A stretch of DNA of 64,000 nucleotides, from the NCBI RefSeq assembly GCF_021389975.1, contig NZ_CP089981.1, positions 248,001 to 312,000 of the forward strand. Direction: 5' to 3'. The stretch's first letter is position 1. Each line of letters opens with the position of its first letter. The translations under genes were made by a program, and so were the position numbers. This document shows, piece by piece, positions 17,239-25,296 of the stretch. A model generated the notes under the pieces. It made no database searches. It was given only the letters and a program-made list of their open reading frames with translations, and had not been told where the DNA came from. This DNA is from Fulvivirga ulvae (lineage in GTDB: Bacteria; Bacteroidota; Bacteroidia; Cytophagales; Cyclobacteriaceae).

Positions 17239-17754
17239 CTAATCTTCATAAAATCTGGTATCCTCCTTATCTCCGGCCAACCGCACCATTTTACTGAATT
17301 TCATACCGAGCTTTTCAAGAAGTTTGCCTGAACGGGAATTGTCAGGAGAGGTAATCGCTACAATCCGGTTTAATCCCAGTACTGTTTTTCCATAAGTCAA
17401 CACTGCCTGGGCTGATTCAAAGGCATACCCCATACCCGTGTGTTCCGGCAGAAATGCAAAGCCGATATCAGGGTCATTCAATGTGTCTCTTTTCAATATC
17501 CCACATAGCCCTATTGGGGTTCCATTCCTCAATCTTACCAGGTATAACCCAAACCCATTGGTTTCATAACTTTTCATTGGTCCGTTAACGATATAATTTT
17601 CAGCATCCTCAAGGTTCTTTACTCCCCGGTCACCAATATAACGAAGCCATGAAGGCTCATTTACCAGTCTGAGGATAAAGGGGGCGTCATCTACTTTAAG
17701 CTTTGACAGTAAAAGACGATCAGTTTCAAGTACATTTTCAGTAGGAGTCATCAT
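17239..17754 (-). CDS. GNAT acetyltransferase, RimJ/RimL-like
   Basis: This 171-residue protein resembles GNAT N-acetyltransferases of the Acetyltransf_3 group that act on protein N-termini or small molecules. It opens with ETDRLLLSKLKVDDAPFILR, continues with PIGLCGILKRD and IGFAFLPEHTGMGYAFESAQ (the acetyl-CoA binding strand and helix), and ends with NRIVAITSPDNSRSGKLLEK. All core motifs are present and the length is normal. The start ATG 17754 overlaps the stop of the DUF1697 gene by 4 bases (ATGA), so the pair is translationally coupled. The substrate is unknown. Confidence 0.92.
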   Translation of the reverse strand: MMTPTENVLETDRLLLSKLKVDDAPFILRLVNEPSWLRYIGDRGVKNLEDAENYIVNGPMKSYETNGFGLYLVRLRNGTPIGLCGILKRDTLNDPDIGFAFLPEHTGMGYAFESAQAVLTYGKTVLGLNRIVAITSPDNSRSGKLLEKLGMKFSKMVRLAGDKEDTRFYED

Positions 17755-18296
17755 TTTTCATCGGCCATACTCAGTAAAGCATTTACTGTTTTCCAGTTTC
17801 TTGTGGTAGCCGTCACTTTAAGTTTTCTTTCAAAAAAATTGTTGGTGAGTTTTGTTCTGCCATAAACTTCAGGGCAAAAGAGGTATATAGCCTTACCATT
17901 GATTTTAAACTCATCAGGTTGAAAGTCGCGGGCATCAATTTTAGCAATGTTTTCACTTGCAGCAGACTCCGCCAAAAATGTTACGTACAGTTTTCCCTGA
18001 TCTTCATCCCTTCCTTTCAGAAAAGGATTACTATCAATGATGTGTTTAAGTTCGTTCGCACCGGTAATCACAACAGGTACCTCATAGCCATAGTCTTCGA
18101 GTATTTTCTGTTGCAGCTGCCCTGCCAATACAAGTGGGTCCTCCTTTTTACAATCAAATACAATATTCCCGCTTTGTATATATGTTTTCACATTTTCAAA
18201 ACCAAAGTTTGTTAACCTCGCTCTGAGGTCTTCCATCTTTATCTTTTTGGCTCCACTGACATTGATTCCGCGCAGGATGGCTATGTATCTTTGCAT
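17751..18296 (-). CDS. DUF1697 domain protein
   Basis: This 181-residue protein begins MQRYIAILRGINVSGAKKI, the characteristic opening of the DUF1697 family (cytoplasmic, function unknown). It continues with TYIQSGNIVFD and YGRTKLTNNFFERKLKVTAT. ATG 18296 is preferred over the TTG one codon upstream. It is 9 bases downstream of the SemiSWEET gene and overlaps the GNAT gene by 4 bases, so the three minus-strand genes look like an operon without an obvious shared function. Confidence 0.93.
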   Translation of the reverse strand: MQRYIAILRGINVSGAKKIKMEDLRARLTNFGFENVKTYIQSGNIVFDCKKEDPLVLAGQLQQKILEDYGYEVPVVITGANELKHIIDSNPFLKGRDEDQGKLYVTFLAESAASENIAKIDARDFQPDEFKINGKAIYLFCPEVYGRTKLTNNFFERKLKVTATTRNWKTVNALLSMADEK

Positions 18297-18305
18297 CAAT
18301 TAAGG

Positions 18306-18599
18306 TTATTGAGGCTTTTCCAATTTGGTTACCACTACAATCTTTCTGCTAAAGGCATATTTAAAATAGAGTAGCAAGGCACTTAAGAAACATATGAAGC
18401 CATTGGCAAGAATCACCGGCAAAAGATTAAGGGCAATACCATAAGCAAGCCAAACAAGTGTACTTGCAAAGACAATGAGCATCATGTACAGGCTTAAATC
18501 ACCAACACTTTTTGTCTTCCATACTTTGTAGACCTGCGGCACAAACGTAATGCTGCTGAGCAGGGCGCCGGTATGTCCGGCTATTTCTATCCAGTTCAT
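18306..18599 (-). CDS. SemiSWEET-family sugar transporter
   Basis: This 97-residue protein has three transmembrane helices (about 5-22, 38-57, 62-83) and the PQ motif of the MtN3/SWEET superfamily in FVPQVYKVWKTKS. SemiSWEETs are half-size sugar uniporters that work as homodimers in the inner membrane. The size and helix count fit well. It is probably the first gene of a minus-strand operon with DUF1697 and GNAT genes. The transported sugar cannot be told from sequence. Confidence 0.93.
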   Translation of the reverse strand: MNWIEIAGHTGALLSSITFVPQVYKVWKTKSVGDLSLYMMLIVFASTLVWLAYGIALNLLPVILANGFICFLSALLLYFKYAFSRKIVVVTKLEKPQ

Positions 18600-18694
18600 G
18601 TTTTAAATATCGCTTATAAGAGGTAATAAACGAAACGTTTTGATATTTGTTGATTATCTTTTACCGCCAGATACGGAATGTAAAGGTCAGGTGC

Positions 18695-19114
18695 TTATTG
18701 GCAGGCGCATGAAAAAGTGATATCTTTAGTTTGATTTTCCTGAGTAACAGGTATTTTATTCCAATTGCGTTCCCTTGTTCTTGTATCGACACATTCCTTC
18801 CCTACAGGACATGTAATATAATCACATGGTACTGCGATGTCAATCTCCCATTCCTTTGCTTCCAGATTGGTCTTTACCGTCTGTACACTATAGGTACCAT
18901 TGGGGTTTAGAGCAATATCTTCAATCCAACTGTCCGGTGTGGCATTTGCATCTTTATAATGAAGTTTTATGGTCATCTGTACAGATTCCGGGACCTCTCC
19001 CTCACATTCATTATTAACCGTTATATCACCACTAAGCTTATATTCGTACAAGCTAGGGTTGCAGCTGCTTAGGGTAATCGCTGCTAAGATCAGGAGCAGA
19101 ATACATGGTTTCAT
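18695..19114 (-). CDS. Small cysteine-containing lipoprotein, unknown function
   Basis: This 139-residue protein has a lipoprotein signal peptide (CILLLILAAITLSSC, lipid-modified Cys at about 18), so it is predicted to sit in the envelope. The mature part is beta-rich, with YKLSGDITVNN and VQMTIKLHY as strands, and carries several cysteines near the C-terminus (VPCDYITCPVGKECVD, then FSCAC) that could form disulphides. I do not recognise the family. It stands alone, 95 bases from SemiSWEET and divergent from the GT9 gene across a 218-base A+T-rich spacer. Confidence 0.75.
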   Translation of the reverse strand: MKPCILLLILAAITLSSCNPSLYEYKLSGDITVNNECEGEVPESVQMTIKLHYKDANATPDSWIEDIALNPNGTYSVQTVKTNLEAKEWEIDIAVPCDYITCPVGKECVDTRTRERNWNKIPVTQENQTKDITFSCACQ

Positions 19115-19332
19115 AGTTATAGCGATTTGTTTATATAAAATTTATTAAAATATTTTTATATAAATGAACATATGTATGTTTTTTGTCATTTTATGACTCA
19201 TTAAATTATAAGTAAAACAACGTTAAGGCAGGTTAGTAAAATAGTTATTAACGGAACCTTTTCTATTTTTCCGGGCAACATTGGAGCGGATCTTTGTAAT
19301 CGGCCTATCTTTAAGGCAGAACTTAAGGTTTT

Positions 19333-20346
19333 ATGGGATTAAAAATTCTGATCATACGTTTTTCATCAATTGGCGACATTGTGCTTACTACTCCGGTAGT
19401 CCGCAATCTAAAGGTTCAGCTCGATGATAGTCAAATTCACTATTGCACAAAATATCAGTTCCGTTCTATCATAGATCCGAATGTCTATGTAGATAAAGTG
19501 CATTATCTGCAAAACAGTTTAAAAGACCTGATCAGAGAGCTTAAAGCTGAGAAGTTTGACTATGTGATAGACCTGCATAGCAACTTACGTACGAGGATCA
19601 TCAAAGCACGGCTTGGAGTCAAAAGTTACTCGTTTGACAAACTCAATTGGGAAAAGTGGCTTATGGTTAATCTAAAGATCAACAAGCTTCCCAACAGGCA
19701 CATTGTGGATCGATATATGCAAACGGTGGCTCCTCTCAACATTAAAATGGACAGTCTCGGACTGGACTACTTTATTCCTGAGAAGGATATTGTGCCTCTG
19801 GAATGGCTTCCTGAAACTCACCAAAAAGGATATGTAGCCTATGCCATTGGTGCGCAGCATAATACAAAAAAACTTCCGCTTAGGCGGATGATCGAGCTTT
19901 GTGACAAGATCAATAAGCCCATAGTATTGCTTGGTGGCCCTGACGATGCTGAAACCGCGGAAGCCATAGTGAAGTTTTTTGAGAAGACCGAAAAATCAGC
20001 ACCGATGGAAGAAGGGCTGACAAGAATGAACAAGAAAGCTCTTATTTATAATGCATGCGGCAAATACAACCTCAACCAATCTGCATCGCTGGTCAAGCAG
20101 GCCAAATATGTATTTACACATGACACCGGCTTGATGCACATTGCCGCAGCCTTCAAGAAGGAGATCTTCAGCATCTGGGGCAATACCATACCTTTGTTTG
20201 GTATGTACCCGTACAGAACTAAATTCACCGTGTTGGAAAACAATAAAATTAACTGTCGCCCTTGCTCAAAAATCGGGTATTCCAAGTGTCCTAAGGGACA
20301 TTTTAAATGCATGAATAATATTATTTTTGACTTTTATCTGCCGTAA
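19333..20346 (+). CDS. Glycosyltransferase family 9 (heptosyltransferase-like)
   Basis: This 337-residue cytoplasmic or peripheral membrane enzyme begins KILIIRFSSIGDIVLTTPVV, the GT9 signature of ADP-heptose:LPS heptosyltransferases. The C-terminal nucleotide-sugar site is THDTGLMHIAAAFKKEIFSIWGN. A cysteine-rich end (CRPCSKIGYSKCPKGHFKCM) is common in Bacteroidota members. The likely role is addition of a core sugar to lipopolysaccharide. It is monocistronic here, so acceptor and donor cannot be named. A TATCTTTA box about 20 bases before the ATG resembles a -7 element. Confidence 0.93.
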   Translation: MGLKILIIRFSSIGDIVLTTPVVRNLKVQLDDSQIHYCTKYQFRSIIDPNVYVDKVHYLQNSLKDLIRELKAEKFDYVIDLHSNLRTRIIKARLGVKSYSFDKLNWEKWLMVNLKINKLPNRHIVDRYMQTVAPLNIKMDSLGLDYFIPEKDIVPLEWLPETHQKGYVAYAIGAQHNTKKLPLRRMIELCDKINKPIVLLGGPDDAETAEAIVKFFEKTEKSAPMEEGLTRMNKKALIYNACGKYNLNQSASLVKQAKYVFTHDTGLMHIAAAFKKEIFSIWGNTIPLFGMYPYRTKFTVLENNKINCRPCSKIGYSKCPKGHFKCMNNIIFDFYLP

Positions 20347-20410
20347 CAGTTTCTTTGTCAGGACAGAAGAAAAGTTAAGCTTTGTCAAATTATAAAAAGT
20401 TTAGTAAAGC

Positions 20411-20462
20411 CGCGGTTCGAGATCAGTTTGATCCGACATGGAAAAGTCATTACAGAACCGCG
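20411..20462. terminator. Inverted repeat between convergent GT9 and ssb genes
   Basis: CGCGGTTC (20411-20418) and GAACCGCG (20455-20462) are perfect 8-base arms around a 36-base loop that itself contains GATC repeats. It lies between the convergent ends of GT9 and the SSB gene. There is no T-run, so terminator function is uncertain. Confidence 0.4.
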
Positions 20463-20476
20463 ACCCGGCTCCTGAA

Positions 20477-20821
20477 TTAAGCTGACTTCTTCCCTCCCAG
20501 CATTAAAATGCTATTTATATTGATTTCAGTAATTTGCTTTTTCTCACCTTTGCCTGTTTCGTATGAGCGATGGATGAGTTTGCCTTCAATGGCCACTTCC
20601 TGTCCTTTCTTTAAATATTGAGCAGCAATCTCACCGGGTTTTCCCCAGGCTACTATGTTATGCCATTGTGTATCCTCAATTCTCTCTCCTCGGGAGTTAT
20701 AATAACTTTCTGATGTTGCAATAGAAAATGTTGCAACAGTTTTCCCGCTGCTTAGGTCTTTCAGTTCAGGATCCTGACCAAGTCTGCCAATTAGGCTCAC
20801 ACTGTTTCTTAAGTTTTTCAT
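20477..20821 (-). CDS. ssb: Single-stranded DNA-binding protein, short form
   Basis: This 114-residue OB-fold protein has the standard SSB core: NSVSLIGRLGQDPELK, VATFSIATSESY, TQWHNIVAWGKPGEIAAQYL and KGQEVAIEGKLIHRSY. It ends after ININSILMLGGKKSA, without the flexible linker and acidic DDLPF-type tip that primary bacterial SSBs use to recruit repair and replication partners. It is therefore more likely a secondary SSB than the main replication protein. It is divergent from a zinc-ribbon gene across a 194-base region with two inverted repeats. Confidence 0.94.
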   Translation of the reverse strand: MKNLRNSVSLIGRLGQDPELKDLSSGKTVATFSIATSESYYNSRGERIEDTQWHNIVAWGKPGEIAAQYLKKGQEVAIEGKLIHRSYETGKGEKKQITEININSILMLGGKKSA

Positions 20822-20858
20822 AATGGTAAAAATTAATATTTAGTATTTGATTTTACTG

Positions 20859-20892
20859 ACTTGATGGTGTGATAGCATATCGTTCATCAAGT
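20859..20892. promoter_or_regulatory. Inverted repeat upstream of the short SSB gene
   Basis: ACTTGATG (20859-20866) and CATCAAGT (20885-20892) are perfect arms 18 bases apart, 38 bases upstream of the ssb ATG. The placement suits a dimeric regulator, but no factor is indicated. Confidence 0.4.
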
Positions 20893-20936
20893 TCGATGAC
20901 GCAAAGGAAAGGCAAGAAAAAACCAGGAATCGTATG

Positions 20937-20979
20937 ATAAACGCTTGTATTCATTTAACTTACGTTTGTAAGCGTTTAT
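20937..20979 (+). promoter_or_regulatory. Candidate promoter and operator of the zinc-ribbon gene
   Basis: ATAAACGCTT (20937-20946) and AAGCGTTTAT (20970-20979) are perfect 10-base arms that bracket TACGTTTG (20961-20968), an exact TAnnTTTG -7 match. The layout suggests repressor sites around the promoter of the gene at 21016. Confidence 0.5.
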
Positions 20980-21015
20980 AAACGGATAAACAACTAAATA
21001 TCAACATTTTACAAA

Positions 21016-21381
21016 ATGCAAGAAAAAACCTGTCTCGAATGCGGGACAAAAATATTCGGCCGGATGGATAAAAAATTCTGCTCTGACCAATGCAGAAACT
21101 CCTACAATAACAAACTGAACAGCGACGGCACCAACTATATCCGCAATGTCAATAACATCCTTCGTAAGAACCGTCGGATCATGATGGATCTGAACCCTAA
21201 CGGTAAATCAAAAACCCACCGCAGCAAGCTTTTTGAAAAAGGGTTTGACTTCAATTATTTTACCAATACCTATACTACAAAAGCAGGCGCCATTTACTAC
21301 TTCTGCTATGAGTATGGCTACCTGCCTATTGACAATGATTTTTTTGCTTTGGTAAAAAAGCAGGAGTATGTGGACCAGTGA
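21016..21381 (+). CDS. Small zinc-ribbon protein (DUF2116-like)
   Basis: This 121-residue protein has an N-terminal four-cysteine treble: CLECGTKIFG, then KKFCSDQCRNSYNNKLN (C5, C8, C22 and C26 or close). That form is shared with DUF2116-type zinc ribbons, seen in small cytoplasmic proteins of unknown role. The rest is basic and mixed (NPNGKSKTHRSKLFEKGFDF, then YTTKAGAIYYFCYEYGY). Nucleic-acid binding is plausible from the charge and the zinc ribbon. It is divergent from the short SSB gene and has a good -7 box about 50 bases before its ATG. Confidence 0.8.
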   Translation: MQEKTCLECGTKIFGRMDKKFCSDQCRNSYNNKLNSDGTNYIRNVNNILRKNRRIMMDLNPNGKSKTHRSKLFEKGFDFNYFTNTYTTKAGAIYYFCYEYGYLPIDNDFFALVKKQEYVDQ

Positions 21382-21384
21382 TGG

Positions 21385-21834
21385 CTAATTTATCTTTGTG
21401 ACGTAGCAAACAATACGATTGGTTTCGCTATACCCGCAATATTCGTGAAATTTCTGGCTGGTAATATTATGCAACTCGGCATCTGAGGCCATTTCCTTGC
21501 AGTCTTTGTTTTTACACCATGTTTTCCCTGTTTCCATCAATCCCTTTGCTATACCTGATCTCCGGTATTCAGGCCTTACATAGATACCCTCAACATAGCC
21601 GACTGGGGATGATTCGGTACCTTCCACATAGTCCTTCCTTACCGAAAGCATTATAAAGGCCACATAATCGGCCTCTCCATCCTTTACCAGAAAAGCCGTC
21701 TGGTCATCGGAGTACAGTATCTGTTGACAGTTGTCAAATTCCTCCTGATAGTTGCACTCCGTCCATAGTTTCAAAACCAGTTGGGTGAGGGGCTCGAGGT
21801 TATTCTTTGATATGGCTTCTGTCTTCATAACCAT
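21385..21834 (-). CDS. GNAT acetyltransferase resembling aminoglycoside 6'-N-acetyltransferase
   Basis: The 149 residues follow the AAC(6')-I pattern of the GNAT fold: VKLKLW-like opening (VLKLWTECNYQEEF), GYVEGIYVRPEYRRSGIAKG for acetyl-CoA binding, KEMASDAELHNITSQKFHEY, and a final NRIVCYVTK. That is a close match to the family's conserved ASDxELxNxxSxxFH and NRIxCF motifs as I remember them. Chromosomal homologues are common and need not confer resistance, and there is no mobile element nearby. It is separated from the VOC gene upstream by a strong hairpin. The substrate is inference. Confidence 0.85.
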   Translation of the reverse strand: MVMKTEAISKNNLEPLTQLVLKLWTECNYQEEFDNCQQILYSDDQTAFLVKDGEADYVAFIMLSVRKDYVEGTESSPVGYVEGIYVRPEYRRSGIAKGLMETGKTWCKNKDCKEMASDAELHNITSQKFHEYCGYSETNRIVCYVTKIN

Positions 21835-21840
21835 CGTATA

Positions 21841-21879
21841 AATACAGATCCGACAATTTCGAATTACCGGATCTGTATT
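21841..21879 (-). terminator. Intrinsic terminator between VOC and GNAT genes
   Basis: AATACAGATCCG (21841-21852) and CGGATCTGTATT (21868-21879) are perfect 12-base arms, with AATT/AATT able to extend the pairing in the loop. On the minus strand the stem is followed by TTATA. It lies 19 bases after the VOC gene stop and 6 bases before the GNAT ATG. Confidence 0.75.
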
Positions 21880-21898
21880 AGATTAGACATTCAAAAAA

Positions 21899-22327
21899 TT
21901 ACTTAATATTCCCTACCTCATCCATCTGCAGATAAGGGTTAAAAGCGATCTCCCACAAATTGCCGTCGGGGTCTGCGATGTATCCGCTGTAGCCACCCCA
22001 GAAGACCTTTTCCGGTTCTTTAACTATTTTGACATTTTGTTTCTTAAAGTCTTCGAACAGCTCATCCACCTCTTGCTCAGAGCGGGTGCAGAAAGCCAGT
22101 GTAAAGCCTTTATATGATGCGTTGCCGGTTTCCTGGTGTTCGACATTGGCATCTTCAGCCAGTGCTGCATTGGCATATAAAGCAAGCTTTATCCCGTTGA
22201 GCTGCATAAAAATTATGCTCTCGTTACTTTCTTCGGTTTTGCTCCATCCAAATTTCTTAGTATAGAATTGTTCTGATTTGTCAAGTTCTTTTACCCCCAG
22301 GGTAATAATAGAAAGTCTTTGCTCCAT
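21899..22327 (-). CDS. VOC family (glyoxalase-like) protein
   Basis: This 142-residue cytoplasmic protein has two beta-alpha-beta-beta-beta modules of the vicinal oxygen chelate superfamily: ITLGVKELDKSEQFYTKKFGW at the start and VFWGGYSGYIADPDGNLWEI near the end. The VOC fold houses glyoxalases, dioxygenases and antibiotic-binding proteins, so no reaction can be named. The GYSGYIADPDG segment is that of the YycE/PhnB-like group. It is 8 bases downstream of the PD40-OmpA gene. Confidence 0.9.
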   Translation of the reverse strand: MEQRLSIITLGVKELDKSEQFYTKKFGWSKTEESNESIIFMQLNGIKLALYANAALAEDANVEHQETGNASYKGFTLAFCTRSEQEVDELFEDFKKQNVKIVKEPEKVFWGGYSGYIADPDGNLWEIAFNPYLQMDEVGNIK

Positions 22328-22335
22328 TCAGTTGG

Positions 22336-24111
22336 TTATTTTTTCAATACAGTGAACTCCACCCGACGGTTAATTGCACGGCCTTCATCTGTATCATTGG
22401 TTTCGAGTGGTACGGTTTCTCCGTAGCCTTTCGCCACAAGGCGGTATTCGTCGATGCCCTGACCAATCAGGTAGTCAACCACTGCCTGCGCCCGGCCCTG
22501 AGACAGATTCAGGTTATAGTCGTCGGATCCTTTACTATCTGTATGCCCGGCAATCTCAATTTCTACTGATGAATTGTTATTCAGGAAATCCACAACTTTA
22601 TCCAGTTCCACATACGATTCTGATTTCAGTGTGGTTTTATCAAAATCAAAAAATATGTTATTTAACCTTACTGTAGTGCCTACCTCTATTGGCGTCAGGT
22701 AAAGGTCTTTATTCAGGAGGCTGCCATCATCAATGTTGTTAACGCTATCCGTGGCATTGAGAAAACCCTCAGAAGAGGCTGTAATAATATACCAGCCTTT
22801 TTTCTCCAGTTCTTTTTCAAAGTAGCCTTTAGGTGTATCCACTTTAAAGCCGGCTTTTTTATCTCTCTTGTGTGACACAACTACCCTGGCAGCCAGTGGT
22901 TCCTCTGTTTTTGCATTGTACACTGTACCGGTCAGCAGAGCATTACGTTTTACAGGTTTGAGCATGAAATCCTGTATTACAGTAGTGTCCCTAAAAACAT
23001 CTTTTATTGACAGTTGAGCCTCATCGGGATAGTAGCCATCAGCACTTACTCTGATGTGGTAGTTGCCTTCGCCTGTCAACTGGGTCTGGTAGCTTCCATC
23101 TCCCGAGCTTGAGATGAGTGTATCCGTTTCACTGCCACGTCCAATGGCAAGGGAGGCTATAACTCCTGACCTGCTTTTTTCATCAAGTATAATTCCTCTC
23201 AAGCGAATTTTTATGTCTTTCTCTTTAAGCCCGAAAATATCAAGGTTACCACCATCGATAGTGTTACCGGACTGAGCTGTAAATACATTTCCTGAGTTGT
23301 CAATTGACATATAAGAATCAAAGGCACGGGTATTCAATGGCCGGCCTACATTAACGGGGTCAGACCACTTCAGCCAGGTATCGTCAAGCCGCACTGTTTT
23401 GTAGATATCGGCATTACCTATCCCCATATCTTTCCGGGTGCTGGAGTAGTACATAGTCTTATTATCAGGCGCCAGGTAAGGAGCAAACTCATCCCTGGAG
23501 GTATTGATATTTTTAGGTAGCATTACGGGTCGCGACCAATCGCCGTTGCCGAGGGATTTACTGAAATAAAGGTCACTAAAAGTGCTGTTTTCTTTTTCAC
23601 TCAAATACAGGACCATGTATTTTCCGTCAGAAGACATAGTGGCACCGTAAAACTTTCCTTTATTCATATTTTTAAAGTCCTCTACTTTGATCTCTTCCGG
23701 CTTACCCCACTCCCCGCCACTCATACGGGTAAAAGAAAAGCCCTTGGAATTACGAGACGAGCCTCCCCTGATAAAAAGTGTATTGCCATCAGGCATTACT
23801 GTAAACACCTGATTTGAATGGTGCTGATTAAGCGGCTTATCCATATGCTTTGCTTCTCCCCACTCACCATCTGGCCCCAACTCAGAGTACCATATATCCT
23901 GGCTACCTTCTTTCCCATACGTGTTATCAGGGTGGTTGTGCACGAAAAAGTACAGTGTCTTTCCATCTGCTGAGATCACGGGTGCACCCTCATGATAGCC
24001 TGTATTCACTTTCCTTCCCAAATTCACCAGTTCGTAGCGTTCATTATACTCCTGGCTAAAACCAATTAAACTATAGACCAATAAAAAAATTAGTAATTGT
24101 ATTTTCTTCAT
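22336..24111 (-). CDS. OmpA-family outer-membrane protein with PD40 propeller
   Basis: This 591-residue exported protein has a signal peptide (KKIQLLIFLLVYSLIGFS). Residues about 30-290 form a WD40-like PD40 beta-propeller (APVISADGKTLYFF, TVMPDGNTLFIRGG, PYLAPDNKTMYYSS). Two carboxypeptidase-regulatory-like beta domains follow (about 300-385 and 390-460). The C-terminal 115 residues are an OmpA peptidoglycan-binding domain (VEIEIAGHTDSKGSDDYN, then ARVVDYL-like RAQAVVDYLIGQGI and GYGETVP). The arrangement matches Bacteroidota envelope proteins such as those accompanying gliding and type IX secretion, and it probably anchors the outer membrane to peptidoglycan. Confidence 0.93.
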   Translation of the reverse strand: MKKIQLLIFLLVYSLIGFSQEYNERYELVNLGRKVNTGYHEGAPVISADGKTLYFFVHNHPDNTYGKEGSQDIWYSELGPDGEWGEAKHMDKPLNQHHSNQVFTVMPDGNTLFIRGGSSRNSKGFSFTRMSGGEWGKPEEIKVEDFKNMNKGKFYGATMSSDGKYMVLYLSEKENSTFSDLYFSKSLGNGDWSRPVMLPKNINTSRDEFAPYLAPDNKTMYYSSTRKDMGIGNADIYKTVRLDDTWLKWSDPVNVGRPLNTRAFDSYMSIDNSGNVFTAQSGNTIDGGNLDIFGLKEKDIKIRLRGIILDEKSRSGVIASLAIGRGSETDTLISSSGDGSYQTQLTGEGNYHIRVSADGYYPDEAQLSIKDVFRDTTVIQDFMLKPVKRNALLTGTVYNAKTEEPLAARVVVSHKRDKKAGFKVDTPKGYFEKELEKKGWYIITASSEGFLNATDSVNNIDDGSLLNKDLYLTPIEVGTTVRLNNIFFDFDKTTLKSESYVELDKVVDFLNNNSSVEIEIAGHTDSKGSDDYNLNLSQGRAQAVVDYLIGQGIDEYRLVAKGYGETVPLETNDTDEGRAINRRVEFTVLKK

Positions 24112-24215
24112 TATGGATGGATTTTATGAGGTAAATATAGAAATTTACAATTTCATATAAACCCATCTGCCCGAGATTCGGGTAAAAGATGTAATATTAT
24201 TGGAATCCTTTACGT

Positions 24216-24223
24216 TAACTTTG
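24216..24223 (+). promoter_or_regulatory. Candidate -7 element for the gene at 24237
   Basis: TAACTTTG is an exact match to TAnnTTTG, 13 bases before the ATG. A clear -33 TTG is not seen at the usual distance, so confidence is moderate. Confidence 0.45.
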
Positions 24224-24236
24224 CGTATTTTCAATT

Positions 24237-24995
24237 ATGGCCAATAAATTATTTTTTACTGCTCTTATTATTTTATGCTCATCGGTTGTCGTATTTGGGC
24301 AGGAAAAAAACATAGAAATAACAGGAACAATCATAGAGGCAGATACTAAGGAGCCTGTCCCGTATGTACACATTGTTAACCGGGGCCTTGGCAAAGGTAC
24401 CGTAAGTAATACTGAAGGCAGGTTTTGGATCAAAATGTCTAAGACCGATACAGTTCAGTTTTCTGCAATAGGTTTCGAACCTTATATGTTTACTTTAAAA
24501 GATCAGGTTTCTTCGGACAGAATCAATGTCACGATTGAGTTAAATACTTCTACTATGGAACTTCAGCCTGTTAAGGTTTTTGCCTACAAAGATGAAGAGG
24601 CGCTCAAAAGAGCTATGATCGCTATGGATGTGCCAATAGAATCTGAAAGAAAAGGAATACAACTGCCAGGTTTTTATTATGGCCCGACTAAAGAAGTAAA
24701 ACCCAACCTGTTGAATCCGATATCTTTGCTGCACGGTAAGCTCAGCAGGGAGGTTAAAGAGCAGAAAAAACTTGCCGAATATCAGCAACAGGAAAGTTTC
24801 CAGAACCTGATCAAGGCAAAATATAACGAGGGTGTGGTGATAGAACTTACCGGCCTGCCTGAAGACAAGGTAGATGAATTCATGAACTTCTGTAAATTGG
24901 AAGATTCATTTATAGGACGTGCTTCAGAGTATGAAATTGCTGTTGCTGTGAATCAATGCCTTAAAGACTTTGAGGCTGTTGAAGAGGATGAATGA
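24237..24995 (+). CDS. Exported carboxypeptidase-like regulatory domain protein
   Basis: This 252-residue protein has a signal peptide (KLFFTALIILCSSVVVFG). Residues about 28-110 form a CarboxypepD_reg-like beta-sandwich (ITGTIIEADTKEPVPYVHIV, then GTVSNTEGRFWIKM and VQFSAIGFEPY), the domain that also begins SusC-type receptors. The rest is helical and charged (about 120-250), with a predicted DEFMNFCKLEDSF segment. It is a typical stand-alone Bacteroidota envelope protein with no known function, similar in its first domain to the protein at 41212-42543. Confidence 0.88.
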   Translation: MANKLFFTALIILCSSVVVFGQEKNIEITGTIIEADTKEPVPYVHIVNRGLGKGTVSNTEGRFWIKMSKTDTVQFSAIGFEPYMFTLKDQVSSDRINVTIELNTSTMELQPVKVFAYKDEEALKRAMIAMDVPIESERKGIQLPGFYYGPTKEVKPNLLNPISLLHGKLSREVKEQKKLAEYQQQESFQNLIKAKYNEGVVIELTGLPEDKVDEFMNFCKLEDSFIGRASEYEIAVAVNQCLKDFEAVEEDE

Positions 24996-25296
24996 CTTTT
25001 GTGTTTTCTAATCACTTCCTGACGCCCCTAGGAACTCAATTTATGAATTTAATGATGTATCGGCAGAATATGACTATCTGTTAGTTTCTATGCTGATTTT
25101 AAATGCCGGATTGCCAGAAAAGCGTTGAAACGGTCAGTCCGTACAATTGCTACGTTCTGTCTCGAATTGCCGGGTATCATTATTAAGTCTTAGTGCATTA
25201 CTATAGCACTATAACTTCTATCTATCTGCTTCATTTCAATTTTTGAGCTACGGTCCTAAACAATAAACATATAAAACACATATAATTTAAATTTCA
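24996..25296. other. Intergenic spacer without a gene
   Basis: This 301-base stretch between two plus-strand genes holds no coding frame that I accept. The only structure I see is a short inverted repeat TAGTGC/GCACTA at 25191-25211. The promoter of the glutamate synthase-like gene presumably lies in its A+T-rich last 90 bases. Confidence 0.5.

Noticed and set aside
21385..21834. AAC(6')-like gene as part of a mobile resistance cassette
   Set aside because: No integrase, IS, attC-like site or composition shift is visible beside it, and it sits in ordinary chromosomal context.
25070..25220. Possible tRNA or structured RNA in the spacer before the glutamate synthase-like gene
   Set aside because: I found short inverted repeats but no cloverleaf, no T-loop GTTCGA pattern and no CCA-compatible acceptor stem.
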